In this document: one piece after another, positions 1 to 7,529 of the stretch
Numbering within the stretch: position 1 is the stretch's first letter
How the letters are laid out: each line of letters opens with the position of its first letter
Assembly: GCA_003133345.1 (NCBI GenBank)
Contig: PKXB01000181.1
Coordinates: forward strand, 2,183 to 15,336
Source of the DNA: Hyphomicrobiales bacterium
GTDB lineage: Bacteria; Pseudomonadota; Alphaproteobacteria; Rhizobiales; Xanthobacteraceae
Length of the DNA stretch: 13,154 nucleotides
Direction of reading: 5' to 3'
Program-made: the position numbers and the translations under genes
Notes under the pieces: model-generated
Databases searched by the model: none
Seen by the model: only the letters and a program-made list of their open reading frames with translations
Told to the model about the DNA's origin: nothing

Positions 1-34
1 GAAACAACCATAAACCGCGTCAGGGAGGAATTTC

Positions 35-814
35 ATGCCGATGATCGATGCCGACGGCTGCTCGATCTATGTCGAAGTCGAGGGTAGCGATAGCGCGCCC
101 GTGCTGATGCTGTCGAATTCGCTCGGCACCGACCTGCATATGTGGGACGACCAGGCTCCCGAATTCGCCAAGCATTTTCGCCTGGTACGCTACGACCGCC
201 GCGGCCACGGCAAGTCCGGCACGACCAAAGGTCCCTACAACTTCGCTCTGTTCGGCCGCGACATCCTCAAGATCATGGATGCGCTCAAGATCAAGAGGAT
301 GAACTTGTGCGGGCTGTCGATGGGCGGCATGGACGGCCAGTGGATCGGCGCCAATGCGCCGGACCGCGTCGACAAGCTCATCCTCTCCAACACGAATTTC
401 TACTACGCCGACAAGGCCCCGTGGGCCGACCGCATCAAATTCGTGCGGGAAAATGGCCTTGCCCAACTGGTCGGGCCGAACATGGAGCGCTGGTTCACCA
501 AGGGTTTCCGCGATCGCGCACCGCAGGCGATCGCGCGCATGGCGGAGATGTTCCTCGCCTCCAATCTCGACGGCTACATCGCTTGCGTCGAAGCCGTCCG
601 CGACATGGACTTTCGCGAGTCCAATCCGCGCATCACCACGCCGACCCTTGTCATCGTCGGCAAGCAAGATCCCGCCACCCCCCCGGCGGCCGGCGAAGCC
701 ATCGCGAAGGCCATCAAAGGCGCAAAGCTGGTGGCGATCGATGCCGCGCATATCTCCAATGTCGAGCAGCCGAAGGCCTTCACCGACGCGGTCCTCAACT
801 TCCTGCTGAATTAG
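35..814 (+). CDS. pcaD: 3-oxoadipate enol-lactonase (PcaD)
   Basis: Alpha/beta hydrolase of 259 residues, the usual PcaD length. It hydrolyses 3-oxoadipate enol-lactone to beta-ketoadipate in the cytoplasm, in the protocatechuate branch of aromatic catabolism. Visible in sequence: an oxyanion-hole stretch SNSLGT (27-32), the nucleophile elbow GLSMGG (93-98, Ser95), the acid in GKQDPATPP (Asp212) and the base in DAAHISNVEQP (His239), so the triad is intact. The ATG at 35 follows a strong ribosome site (GGGAGGA, 6-7 nt upstream). The next gene, 11 nt downstream, is pcaC, whose product catalyses the preceding step; this pairing makes PcaD far more likely than a generic hydrolase. Only 34 bases lie upstream, so any promoter or earlier pca genes are outside the window. 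Confidence 0.93.
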   Translation: MPMIDADGCSIYVEVEGSDSAPVLMLSNSLGTDLHMWDDQAPEFAKHFRLVRYDRRGHGKSGTTKGPYNFALFGRDILKIMDALKIKRMNLCGLSMGGMDGQWIGANAPDRVDKLILSNTNFYYADKAPWADRIKFVRENGLAQLVGPNMERWFTKGFRDRAPQAIARMAEMFLASNLDGYIACVEAVRDMDFRESNPRITTPTLVIVGKQDPATPPAAGEAIAKAIKGAKLVAIDAAHISNVEQPKAFTDAVLNFLLN

Positions 815-825
815 AGGCCAGACTC

Positions 826-1215
826 ATGGACGAGAAGGAACGCCACGAACGCGGCATGGCCAAGCGCCGCAAGGTGCTGGGCAACGAATGGGTCGATCGC
901 GCTAATGCGAAAAAGACCGCGTTCAACGAGGAATTCCAGGAACTCATCACCCGCTACGCCTGGGGCGAGATCTGGACGCGGCCGCATTTCGATGAGCGCA
1001 CCCGCCGCGTGCTGGTGATCGGCACCATGATCGCGCTCGCCCAGTGGGACGAGTTCCGCCTGCATGTGCGGGCGGCGCTGGCCGGGGGCGGCCTTTCCGA
1101 GGCCGACATCAAGGAAGTTATTCTACAACAAGCGATCTATTGCGGCGTGCCGGCCGCCAACCATGCCTTCAAGGAAGCCGCCGAGGTGATGGCGGAAGTG
1201 GCGAAGGCAAAATAG
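826..1215 (+). CDS. pcaC: 4-carboxymuconolactone decarboxylase (PcaC)
   Basis: A 129-residue, all-helical carboxymuconolactone decarboxylase-family protein of normal PcaC length. It decarboxylates gamma-carboxymuconolactone to the enol-lactone that PcaD then opens. Family features are RRKVLGNEWVDRA (14-26), the YAWGEIWTRP block (44-53), EFRLHVRAAL (76-85) and QQAIYCGVPAANHAF (101-115), the last being typical of PcaC rather than the AhpD peroxidase relatives, which carry a CxxC pair absent here. The ATG at 826 is chosen because the longer open frame upstream lies entirely inside pcaD in another frame. It forms an operon with pcaD. pcaHG, which often follow in related bacteria, do not; the next gene is on the opposite strand. 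Confidence 0.93.
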   Translation: MDEKERHERGMAKRRKVLGNEWVDRANAKKTAFNEEFQELITRYAWGEIWTRPHFDERTRRVLVIGTMIALAQWDEFRLHVRAALAGGGLSEADIKEVILQQAIYCGVPAANHAFKEAAEVMAEVAKAK

Positions 1216-1217
1216 CC

Positions 1218-1263
1218 CGTCCTTACGGACGAGCTAAGGCAAAACTCAAAATCGGATGAGTTT
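1218..1263. terminator. Paired hairpins between pcaC and the convergent membrane-protein gene
   Basis: Two small perfect hairpins lie between the two stop codons: CGTCC-TTAC-GGACG (1218-1231) and AAACTCA / TGAGTTT with an 8-nt loop (1242-1263). Read on the minus strand the second ends in TGAGTTTT, a short T run; on the plus strand it ends in only three T. A weak bidirectional terminator is the natural reading, but neither hairpin is GC-rich and the T tracts are short. Confidence 0.4.
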
Positions 1264-1278
1264 GAGACCCGCGCGCCC

Positions 1279-1818
1279 TTAGCGGAACGGCGAGAACCAG
1301 GGTGCCCCGCGCGGCGTGGCGGCGAGCTCCGTCACGATGGCAGGCTTGGCGGGTGCGGCCGGCCGGCCGTGGCTGCGCTCGACCAGGCAAAGCGCGGTGG
1401 CGACCGCGGCGAGCATCAACTGGATGGTCGCTTCGCGCACCAGTTCGGCGTTCTGCGACAGCACCGCCGGGCCGACCGACACGATGCTGATCAGCACCAC
1501 CAGAATCAGGCCACCCTCGAAGATTTCGGAATCCGGCTTGCCGCCGATGAAGACGCGCAAGCGATCGAGGACGTGCACGGCGCAGATGCTGGCGACCGCC
1601 AGCTTGAGCGTGCCGAAGAACGCCGCGAGCTTGATCAGCCCGATCGGGCCGAGGCCGAACAGGTTGCCGATCGCGAATATGAATTGCGAGCGCCAGACGT
1701 CGTCCAGGCCATAGCTGGGCGAACTTATTGTGCGCAGCCCGTCATAGCCCCAGACCAGGGTGAAATAGAGCGCAACGCCTATGATGATGGCCACGGCGAT
1801 CCCGGACAGCTTACGCAT
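1279..1818 (-). CDS. Hypothetical four-helix inner-membrane protein
   Basis: I do not recognise this family. The 179-residue protein begins with a hydrophobic helix (about 5-24), then has a polar loop with YGLDDVWRSQ (36-45) and three more hydrophobic stretches (about 55-80, 102-122 and 130-146). The tail is Pro/Ala-rich and probably disordered, ending APWFSPFR. There is no signal-peptidase site and no enzymatic motif. The ATG at 1818 is preferred over an in-frame start about 100 nt upstream because GAGGAGG sits 5 nt before it, an ideal ribosome site; the upstream extension is polar and abuts a dispersed repeat. It is convergent with pcaC and downstream of, but separated by 155 nt from, an AraC-type regulator on the same strand. 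No link to aromatic catabolism can be shown. Confidence 0.7.
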   Translation of the reverse strand: MRKLSGIAVAIIIGVALYFTLVWGYDGLRTISSPSYGLDDVWRSQFIFAIGNLFGLGPIGLIKLAAFFGTLKLAVASICAVHVLDRLRVFIGGKPDSEIFEGGLILVVLISIVSVGPAVLSQNAELVREATIQLMLAAVATALCLVERSHGRPAAPAKPAIVTELAATPRGAPWFSPFR

Positions 1819-1920
1819 GGCGTCCTCCTCAGACAGGACATCGCGCGTAAGCGCTTCAAATGCTAATTTCAAAAGAAACCAGACCTTTACCTTACCGCTT
1901 AAGCGCGTTTTTTTCACGAA

Positions 1921-1965
1921 GCATTATCTTTTCCGAAAACCGGTTCCCACTTTTCGGGATCATGC
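1921..1965 (-). repeat. Dispersed palindromic repeat, copy 1 (degenerate ends)
   Basis: Reading on the minus strand this matches the 49-bp element at 8263-8311: CATGATCCCGAAAAGTGGG, then AACCGGTTTTCGG, an A/T-rich stretch and ATAATGC. The inner inverted pair CCGAAAA / TTTTCGG is intact, but the outer arm is damaged (AGATAATGC where copy 2 has AGATCATGCGC). It lies in the gap between the regulator and the membrane-protein gene, just upstream of the latter. I recognise the core as very common between genes of rhizobial genomes, but cannot give an established name. Confidence 0.8.
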
Positions 1966-1973
1966 TTTTAATC

Positions 1974-2864
1974 TTAACCGCCGCGGCCTTCACGAAAGGC
2001 CTGCGGCGTCATGCCGGTCTGCTTGCGAAAAAATCGGGTGAAGTGCGAAGGATCGGAAAACGCCAGATCGTAGGAAATCTCGTGGATCGGCTGATTGGTG
2101 AACACCAGCTGGCGCTTGGCTTCGGTTAACACGCGCTGGCGGATCAGATGGCCCGCCGTCACGCCGGTCGCGCGCTTGACGTGGTCGTTGAGCCGGTCGG
2201 CGGTCATCGCCAGCTTCTCGGCATAGAAGCTGATCAGCCGTTCCTTGCGGAAATGCTCGTCCAGCAGCCGGCGCAGTTCCTCCACCCGCGCATCGGCGCG
2301 CGTGAGTGTCACCGTGCCGCTGCGCGCGCGGCTGACCGCGAGCCGCACCACCTCGATGGCGATGAGCGCCAATAGGCCGCGCATGGCGAGGCGATAGCCT
2401 TCGCGCGCCAGCGAGGCCTCCTCGTTGAGGTCCGCGCACAGCGCGCCCAGGCGCTTGGCTTCCGCCGCGCCCGCCAGCGGCACCAGCGGATCGGCCGCCA
2501 CCGTCTTGAGCCGCGCCAGCGCCTCGCCCGATTGGTCGCCGAGCGCGTCGGCGACGTCCTCGGTGAAGCTCACCACCCATCCGTCGGTGACTTGTGGCGT
2601 GAAGCGGAAGCCGTGCGCGGTGGTGGCCGGCACCAGGATCGCCGCCGGCGCCGAAAATGCCACGGTCGCGGTCTCGAAGCTCATTTCGCCGCCGCCCTTC
2701 TCGATCAACAGGATCTGGAACAGGTTGCGGTGGCGGTGCGCGCGGATTGTCCAGTCGTGCACCGAGGAGCGCGAGGCGATGGTTTCGATATGGATGAAGT
2801 CGAAAGCGGAATCGTCCGGCGGATCGCCGTAGAGATGAAATAGCGGGAGCGTGGACGAAGCCAT
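1974..2864 (-). CDS. AraC-family transcriptional regulator, PobR/HpaA-like
   Basis: A 296-residue AraC/XylS regulator. The N-terminal cupin-like effector domain contains LYGDPPDD (11-18), FIHIETIASRSSVHDWTI (23-40) and a histidine-rich AHRHR (42-46), a pattern shared with PobR and HpaA, activators of 4-hydroxybenzoate and 4-hydroxyphenylacetate hydroxylase genes. The C-terminal double helix-turn-helix runs from about 213 to 292, with AEKLAMTADRLNDHVKRATG as the first HTH region and ISYDLAFSDPSHFTRFFRKQTG as the signature second one. The ATG at 2864 is taken as the start because residues after it match the family opening; an upstream in-frame TTG at 2906 would add 14 unusual residues. Its target, possibly pobA, is not in the window, so the effector is inferred from sequence type and from pcaDC nearby. 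Confidence 0.85.
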   Translation of the reverse strand: MASSTLPLFHLYGDPPDDSAFDFIHIETIASRSSVHDWTIRAHRHRNLFQILLIEKGGGEMSFETATVAFSAPAAILVPATTAHGFRFTPQVTDGWVVSFTEDVADALGDQSGEALARLKTVAADPLVPLAGAAEAKRLGALCADLNEEASLAREGYRLAMRGLLALIAIEVVRLAVSRARSGTVTLTRADARVEELRRLLDEHFRKERLISFYAEKLAMTADRLNDHVKRATGVTAGHLIRQRVLTEAKRQLVFTNQPIHEISYDLAFSDPSHFTRFFRKQTGMTPQAFREGRGG

Positions 2865-2926
2865 GGCGCTCAAGCATATGCGAGGCGGCACGCCAGGCCA
2901 ACGCAATCGAAGACCGCCAAAACGAA

Positions 2927-2950
2927 AAGCCCCGCCATTTGGCGGGGCTT
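2927..2950 (-). terminator. Rho-independent terminator of the Gln/Gly-rich small gene
   Basis: A perfect 10-bp GC-rich stem (AAGCCCCGCC / GGCGGGGCTT) with a 4-nt loop. On the minus strand it is followed by TTTTCGTTTT, a proper U tract; on the plus strand the flank is CCGTTCG with no T run, so the direction is clear. It begins 23 nt after the stop codon of the 54-residue ORF at 2973-3137, which is good independent evidence that this ORF is transcribed as its own unit. It also separates that unit from the AraC-type gene downstream. Confidence 0.9.
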
Positions 2951-2972
2951 CCGTTCGTCGTGTTGCAGTGCG

Positions 2973-3137
2973 TTAGCGGTTCTGGCCCTGCTGGCCCTGC
3001 TGGCCTGGCTTCTGGCCACCCTGCTGCTGCTGGCCGGGCTGGCCCGGCTTCTGGCCACCCTGCTGTTGCTGGCCGGGTTTCTGGCCACCCTGCTGCTGCT
3101 GGCCTGGGTTTTGGTTGGGATTTTGATTCTGACTCAT
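2973..3137 (-). CDS. Gln/Gly-rich repeat protein, hydrophilin-like (54 aa)
   Basis: A very small protein made almost only of Gln (24 of 54 residues), Gly (13), Pro, Asn and Lys. After the start MSQNQNPNQN it contains three copies of the decapeptide PGQQQQGGQK (residues 11-20, 21-30 and 34-43), the last two separated by an extra PGQ, and ends GQQGQQGQNR. Apart from the initiator Met there is no hydrophobic residue, so it must be intrinsically disordered and soluble. That composition fits the hydrophilin definition (Gly-rich, highly hydrophilic), a class linked to desiccation and osmotic stress. Reality of the gene is supported by a ribosome site (GGAAGGAAA), a strong terminator 23 nt after the stop, and an EcfG-type promoter upstream. 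Function is inferred; a repeat-generated cell-surface or RNA-binding role is not excluded. Confidence 0.8.
   Translation of the reverse strand: MSQNQNPNQNPGQQQQGGQKPGQQQQGGQKPGQPGQQQQGGQKPGQQGQQGQNR
3009..3107 (-). repeat. In-frame 30-bp tandem repeats in the small Gln/Gly gene
   Basis: Three 30-bp units encode PGQQQQGGQK: residues 11-20 and 21-30 directly abutting, then 34-43 after a 9-bp PGQ spacer. Units differ mainly at synonymous third positions (CCA/CCC, CAG/CAA, AAA/AAG), so they have been kept under protein-level selection rather than being fresh slippage products. Copy number probably varies between strains. Confidence 0.85.
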
Positions 3138-3151
3138 TCTATTTCCTTCCA

Positions 3152-3177
3152 ACGTTGGTTACTCCCCACCCCAACGT
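3152..3177 (-). promoter_or_regulatory. Stem-loop at the predicted 5' end of the Gln/Gly gene mRNA
   Basis: On the minus strand ACGTTGG (3177-3171) can pair with CCAACGT (3158-3152) around a 12-nt purine-rich loop containing GGTGGGGAG. The predicted start point from the promoter at 3184-3208 falls at about 3175-3178, so the transcript would begin with this hairpin and run directly into the ribosome site (3150-3142). A 5'-terminal stem could protect the RNA or tune translation. CCAACGTTGG (3149-3158) is itself a palindrome, so a protein-binding site is an alternative. Confidence 0.4.
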
Positions 3178-3183
3178 CGAGAT

Positions 3184-3208
3184 AACGCGCCGCCGCGCCT
3201 TTGGTTCC
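3184..3208 (-). promoter_or_regulatory. EcfG-type general stress promoter
   Basis: The minus strand reads GGAAC, 16 nt, CGTT. This is an exact match to the known consensus of alphaproteobacterial general-stress-response promoters (GGAAC-N16/17-CGTT), recognised by the ECF sigma factor EcfG under PhyR/NepR control. It lies 47 nt before the ATG of the Gln/Gly repeat gene, leaving a leader of about 40 nt. A chance match on one strand of one short gap is unlikely but possible. Confidence 0.62.
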
Positions 3209-3299
3209 GCATCGCCGCCCGCGATAGGGCCGTGAGAACCAGTTGGAGACCATCGGAGTTCCATCGAGGCCTGCAACGAAACCGACTGAGGGACGCATT

Positions 3300-3383
3300 A
3301 TGGGACGCTATCTGTTGCTTTGGCTGCTGGGGATTCCGATTCCGATTCTCGTGCTGATCTGGCTGTTTGGCGGATTACATTAA
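3300..3383 (+). CDS. 27-residue membrane microprotein
   Basis: A complete ORF starting MGRYLLLWLLG, with an IPIPI segment (12-16) and ending LIWLFGGLH. The whole protein is essentially one transmembrane helix, with Arg3 near the N-terminus marking the likely cytoplasmic side and a central Pro-x-Pro kink. The ATG follows GAGGG at 7 nt. From general familiarity, near-identical short proteins occur across rhizobia and are annotated hypothetical; I know of no function. Its TAA overlaps the TAA of the sterol-desaturase-family gene tail-to-tail: the four bases TTAA (3380-3383) supply both stops. No promoter was identified in the 162-bp gap upstream. Confidence 0.72.
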   Translation: MGRYLLLWLLGIPIPILVLIWLFGGLH

Positions 3384-4177
3384 CGCGCGTCTCGGAACGG
3401 CTGCGTCAGCAGACGCACGATCGCTAACTCTGCAACATTGCGGAAGATCGGCAGGCCGATCGTCATGCGCTCTTCGCCGGCCGCCGGCTTGGCGCGATAG
3501 GTGCCGAACAGGCGATCCCACCACGGCAGATTGAATCCGAAATTGCTGTCGGTTTCCGCGCGCTCGATCGAGTGATGCACCTGATGCATCTGCGGCGTGA
3601 CCACGAGCCAGCGCGCGATCGGCTCGATCCGCGGCGGCAGCGCCACATTGCTGTGGTTGAACATCGAGGTGGCGTTGAGCAGCACCTCGAAGAGCAGCAC
3701 GGCGAGCGCCGGCACGCCGAGCGCCAGCACCGCCGCCATCTTAATCGCGAGCGACAACAGTATCTCCAAAGGATGGAAACGCACGCCGGTGCTCACGTCG
3801 ATATCGAGATCGGCGTGATGCATGCGGTGCAGCCGCCACAGCACCGGCACGTGATGAAAGACGACGTGCTGGGTGTAGATGACGAGATCGAGCGCGATCA
3901 CGCCGATCGGGATCGCCGCCCAGGCCGGCAAGCCCAGCATTGCAAACAGCCCCCAGCCGCGTGTCGTGGCGATCAACGCCACGCCGACCGCGGTGGCCGG
4001 TACCAGCAGCCGTACCGCCACGATGTCGATGGCCAGGATGCCGAGATTGCCCGGCCAGCGCGGCCGCCGGCCGGCCGTCAGGTGGCGGCGTGGGGCGAAC
4101 CATTCCCACAGCGCCATAGTGGCGAAAACGGCGGCTGAACCACCGACGCGGACGGCGATTTCGAGGCTGGGGGACAT
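3380..4177 (-). CDS. Sterol desaturase / fatty acid hydroxylase family protein
   Basis: A 265-residue integral-membrane di-iron oxygenase of the fatty acid hydroxylase superfamily. Hydrophobic helices occupy about 5-25, 44-70, 75-102 and 137-170. The metal-binding histidine clusters are present in order: HVVFHH (104-109), HRMHH (117-121), FNHSN (173-177) and HQVHH (198-202), with RFHPLE (134-139) between them, so the enzyme should be active. The family hydroxylates or desaturates lipids such as sterols, carotenoids or acyl chains; the substrate cannot be read from this sequence. The ATG at 4177 is chosen over an in-frame start 78 nt upstream because AAAGGAAA lies just before it and the family begins there. 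It is divergent from the liv operon, with 154 nt between starts, and its stop overlaps that of the 27-residue microprotein. Confidence 0.88.
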   Translation of the reverse strand: MSPSLEIAVRVGGSAAVFATMALWEWFAPRRHLTAGRRPRWPGNLGILAIDIVAVRLLVPATAVGVALIATTRGWGLFAMLGLPAWAAIPIGVIALDLVIYTQHVVFHHVPVLWRLHRMHHADLDIDVSTGVRFHPLEILLSLAIKMAAVLALGVPALAVLLFEVLLNATSMFNHSNVALPPRIEPIARWLVVTPQMHQVHHSIERAETDSNFGFNLPWWDRLFGTYRAKPAAGEERMTIGLPIFRNVAELAIVRLLTQPFRDAR

Positions 4178-4331
4178 GCGGCTTTCCTTTAGGCCTCTGC
4201 TGCGACGATCCGACTTAATAACACGCATCGCGGCCAGCGTTGCCGCTCCCGTCATGCCCTGTTAAGCCTTAAACAATCGAAGCAATAGCCGTCAGCCGGG
4301 CGGACAAACGCGAAAGGCTTGAGCGCAACGC
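4178..4331. promoter_or_regulatory. Divergent intergenic region (desaturase-family gene / liv operon)
   Basis: These 154 bases must hold start signals for both directions. I see no convincing sigma-70 pair, no GGAAC-type stress promoter and no clear operator palindrome on either strand. A ribosome site for the minus-strand gene (AAAGGAAA) is clear; the one for livH (GGCTTGAG) is weak. Confidence 0.35.
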
Positions 4332-5249
4332 ATGGAAGTCTTCCTCCAGCAGCTCATCAACGGCATCACCCTCGGCTCGATCTACGGCCTGATCGCCATC
4401 GGCTACACCATGGTGTTCGGCATCATCGGCATGGTGAACTTCGCCCATGGCGACGTGTTCATGGTCTCGGCCTTTATCGCGCTGATCGCCTTCCTGATCC
4501 TCACTACCTGGCTCGGCATTACCTCGATCGCGCTGGCGCTGTTCATCGTGCTGATCGTGGCCATGCTGTTCACCTCGTTGGTCAACTGGGTGATCGAGCG
4601 CCTCGCCTACCGGCCGTTGCGCGGCTCGTTCCGCCTGGCGCCGCTGATCTCGGCGATCGGCATGTCGATCTTCCTGTCGAACTTCGTGCAGGTCGCGCAA
4701 GGTCCGCGCAACAAATCGACCCCGCCCATGGTGCAGGGCGAATTCGTGATCTTCACGCAGAACGATTACGCCGTGACGCTGTCCTACAAGCAGCTCATCA
4801 TCTGGGGCGTCACCGCGGTGCTGCTGGCGGCGTTCTGGTATCTGGTGGCCAAGACCCGGCTCGGCCGCGCGCAACGCGCCTGCGAGCAGGATCAGAAAAT
4901 GGCGGCGCTGGTCGGCGTCGACGTCGACCGCACCATCTCGATGACCTTCGTGATCGCCGCCGCGCTCGCCGCCGTCGCCGGCACCATGTACCTGATGTAT
5001 TACGGCGTAGTAAGCTTCTCCGACGGCTTCGTGCCGGGCGTGAAGGCATTCACCGCCGCGGTCTTAGGCGGCATCGGCTCGCTGCCGGGCGCGGTGATCG
5101 GCGGCATTCTCATTGGCCTGATAGAGACCATGTGGTCGGCCTATTTTTCCATCGACTACAAGGACGTCGCCGCCTTTTCCGTGCTCGCCATCACACTGAT
5201 CTTCCTGCCGCAGGGCCTGTTCGGCCGGCCGGATGTCGAGAAGGTGTGA
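4332..5249 (+). CDS. livH: Branched-chain amino acid ABC transporter permease LivH
   Basis: A 305-residue inner-membrane permease, normal LivH length, with about eight hydrophobic helices. Diagnostic motifs are GMVNFAHGD (33-41) near the N-terminus, [11 protein letters not shown] (89-99), the ATPase-docking loop [19 protein letters not shown] (182-200) and the C-terminal [17 protein letters not shown] (242-258). It is the first gene of a liv operon and pairs with LivM to form the membrane channel of a high-affinity LIV-type importer. Its ribosome site is poor, though the ATG at 4332 matches the family start exactly. Related systems import Leu/Ile/Val, other amino acids, urea or amides, and the permease does not discriminate among these. 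Confidence 0.94.
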   Translation: MEVFLQQLINGITLGSIYGLIAIGYTMVFGIIGMVNFAHGDVFMVSAFIALIAFLILTTWLGITSIALALFIVLIVAMLFTSLVNWVIERLAYRPLRGSFRLAPLISAIGMSIFLSNFVQVAQGPRNKSTPPMVQGEFVIFTQNDYAVTLSYKQLIIWGVTAVLLAAFWYLVAKTRLGRAQRACEQDQKMAALVGVDVDRTISMTFVIAAALAAVAGTMYLMYYGVVSFSDGFVPGVKAFTAAVLGGIGSLPGAVIGGILIGLIETMWSAYFSIDYKDVAAFSVLAITLIFLPQGLFGRPDVEKV

Positions 5250-5250
5250 G

Positions 5251-6620
<1,370 letters not shown>

Positions 6621-6621
<1 letters not shown>

Positions 6622-7529
6622 TGGCGGGCAATGGCGACACGATCCTGCGGGTCGAACACCTGACCATGCGCTTCGGCGGGCTGGTCGCGATCGATGACCT
6701 GTCGTTCGCGGCGCGGCAAGGCAATATCACCGCGCTGATCGGGCCGAACGGCGCCGGCAAGACCACCGTGTTCAATTGCATCACCGGATTCTACAAGCCG
6801 AGCGAGGGACGCATCGGGCTTCGCCACGGCGATGCGTCGGTGTGGGGCGAACTGGAAACGCTGACCGACAGCGGCAAGCGCCGCCTCGCGCGCGCACACG
6901 GAACGCTCTACCAGCTCGAGCGCATGCCGGAATATCTCGTCACCCAGCAGGCGCGCGTTGCCCGCACCTTCCAGAACATCCGGCTGTTTCCCGGCATGAC
7001 GGTGCTCGAAAACCTGCTGGTGGCCCAGCACAACCGGCTGATGCTGGCGTCGGGCTACACGCTGCTCGGAATTCTCGGTTTCCCGTCCTATGCGGCCGCC
7101 GAACGCGCAGCGATCGAAAAAGCGCGGCTGTGGCTTGAGCGCATCGGCTTGCTATCACGCGCCGACGATTCCGCAGGCGACCTGCCTTATGGCGCGCAGC
7201 GCCGGCTGGAGATCGCGCGCGCCATGTGCACCGATCCGCTGCTGCTTTGTCTCGACGAGCCGGCGGCGGGCCTCAATCCGCGCGAAAGCGCCGAGCTCAA
7301 CGCGCTGCTGCTCGCCATCCGCGACGAACACGCCATCTCGATCCTGCTGATCGAGCACGACATGTCGGTGGTGATGGAAATTTCCGATCACGTGGTCGTG
7401 CTCGACTACGGCGTCAAGATCGCCGACGGCACGCCGGAGGCGGTGCGCAACGACCCGAAGGTGATCGCCGCCTATCTCGGCGTTGCCGACGAGGACGTGG
7501 CGCAAGCCGAAGCGGAGGTCGGGCTATGA
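6621..7529 (+). CDS. livG: Branched-chain amino acid ABC transporter ATP-binding protein LivG
   Basis: A 302-residue ABC ATPase with all motifs: Walker A GPNGAGKTT (41-49), Q-loop RTFQNIRLF (115-123), signature LPYGAQRRLEIARAM (188-202), Walker B LLLCLDEP (207-214) and H-loop IEHD (His246). The signature reads PYGAQR rather than the classic LSGGQ, as is usual in LivG. Compared with a ~255-residue LivG there are some 35 extra residues between Walker A and the Q-loop (about 66-108: polar, with GKRRLARAHG), a feature seen in alphaproteobacterial homologues. The start ATG overlaps the livM stop by one base (TGATG). It forms the cytoplasmic ATPase heterodimer with LivF. Confidence 0.94.

Noticed and set aside
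20..751. 243-codon open frame antisense to pcaD
   Set aside because: Low-complexity Arg/Ala/Gly/His-rich translation typical of the GC-rich complement of a real gene; pcaD has an intact catalytic triad and ribosome site.
1896..1917. CGCTTAAGCG followed by CGTTTTTTT on the plus strand, resembling a terminator
   Set aside because: The palindrome leaves no room for a loop (only a 3-bp stem with TTAA loop), and no plus-strand gene ends upstream.
1941..1952. GGGAACC in the dispersed repeat as a possible EcfG -35 element
   Set aside because: It is part of the repeat core, present in both copies, with no matching -10 at the right distance.
2939..3235. Plus-strand ORF with Gly/Pro/Ala repeats (GHPAAAG type)
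   Set aside because: It is the complement of the Gln/Gly repeat gene. The terminator, ribosome site and promoter all support the minus strand instead.
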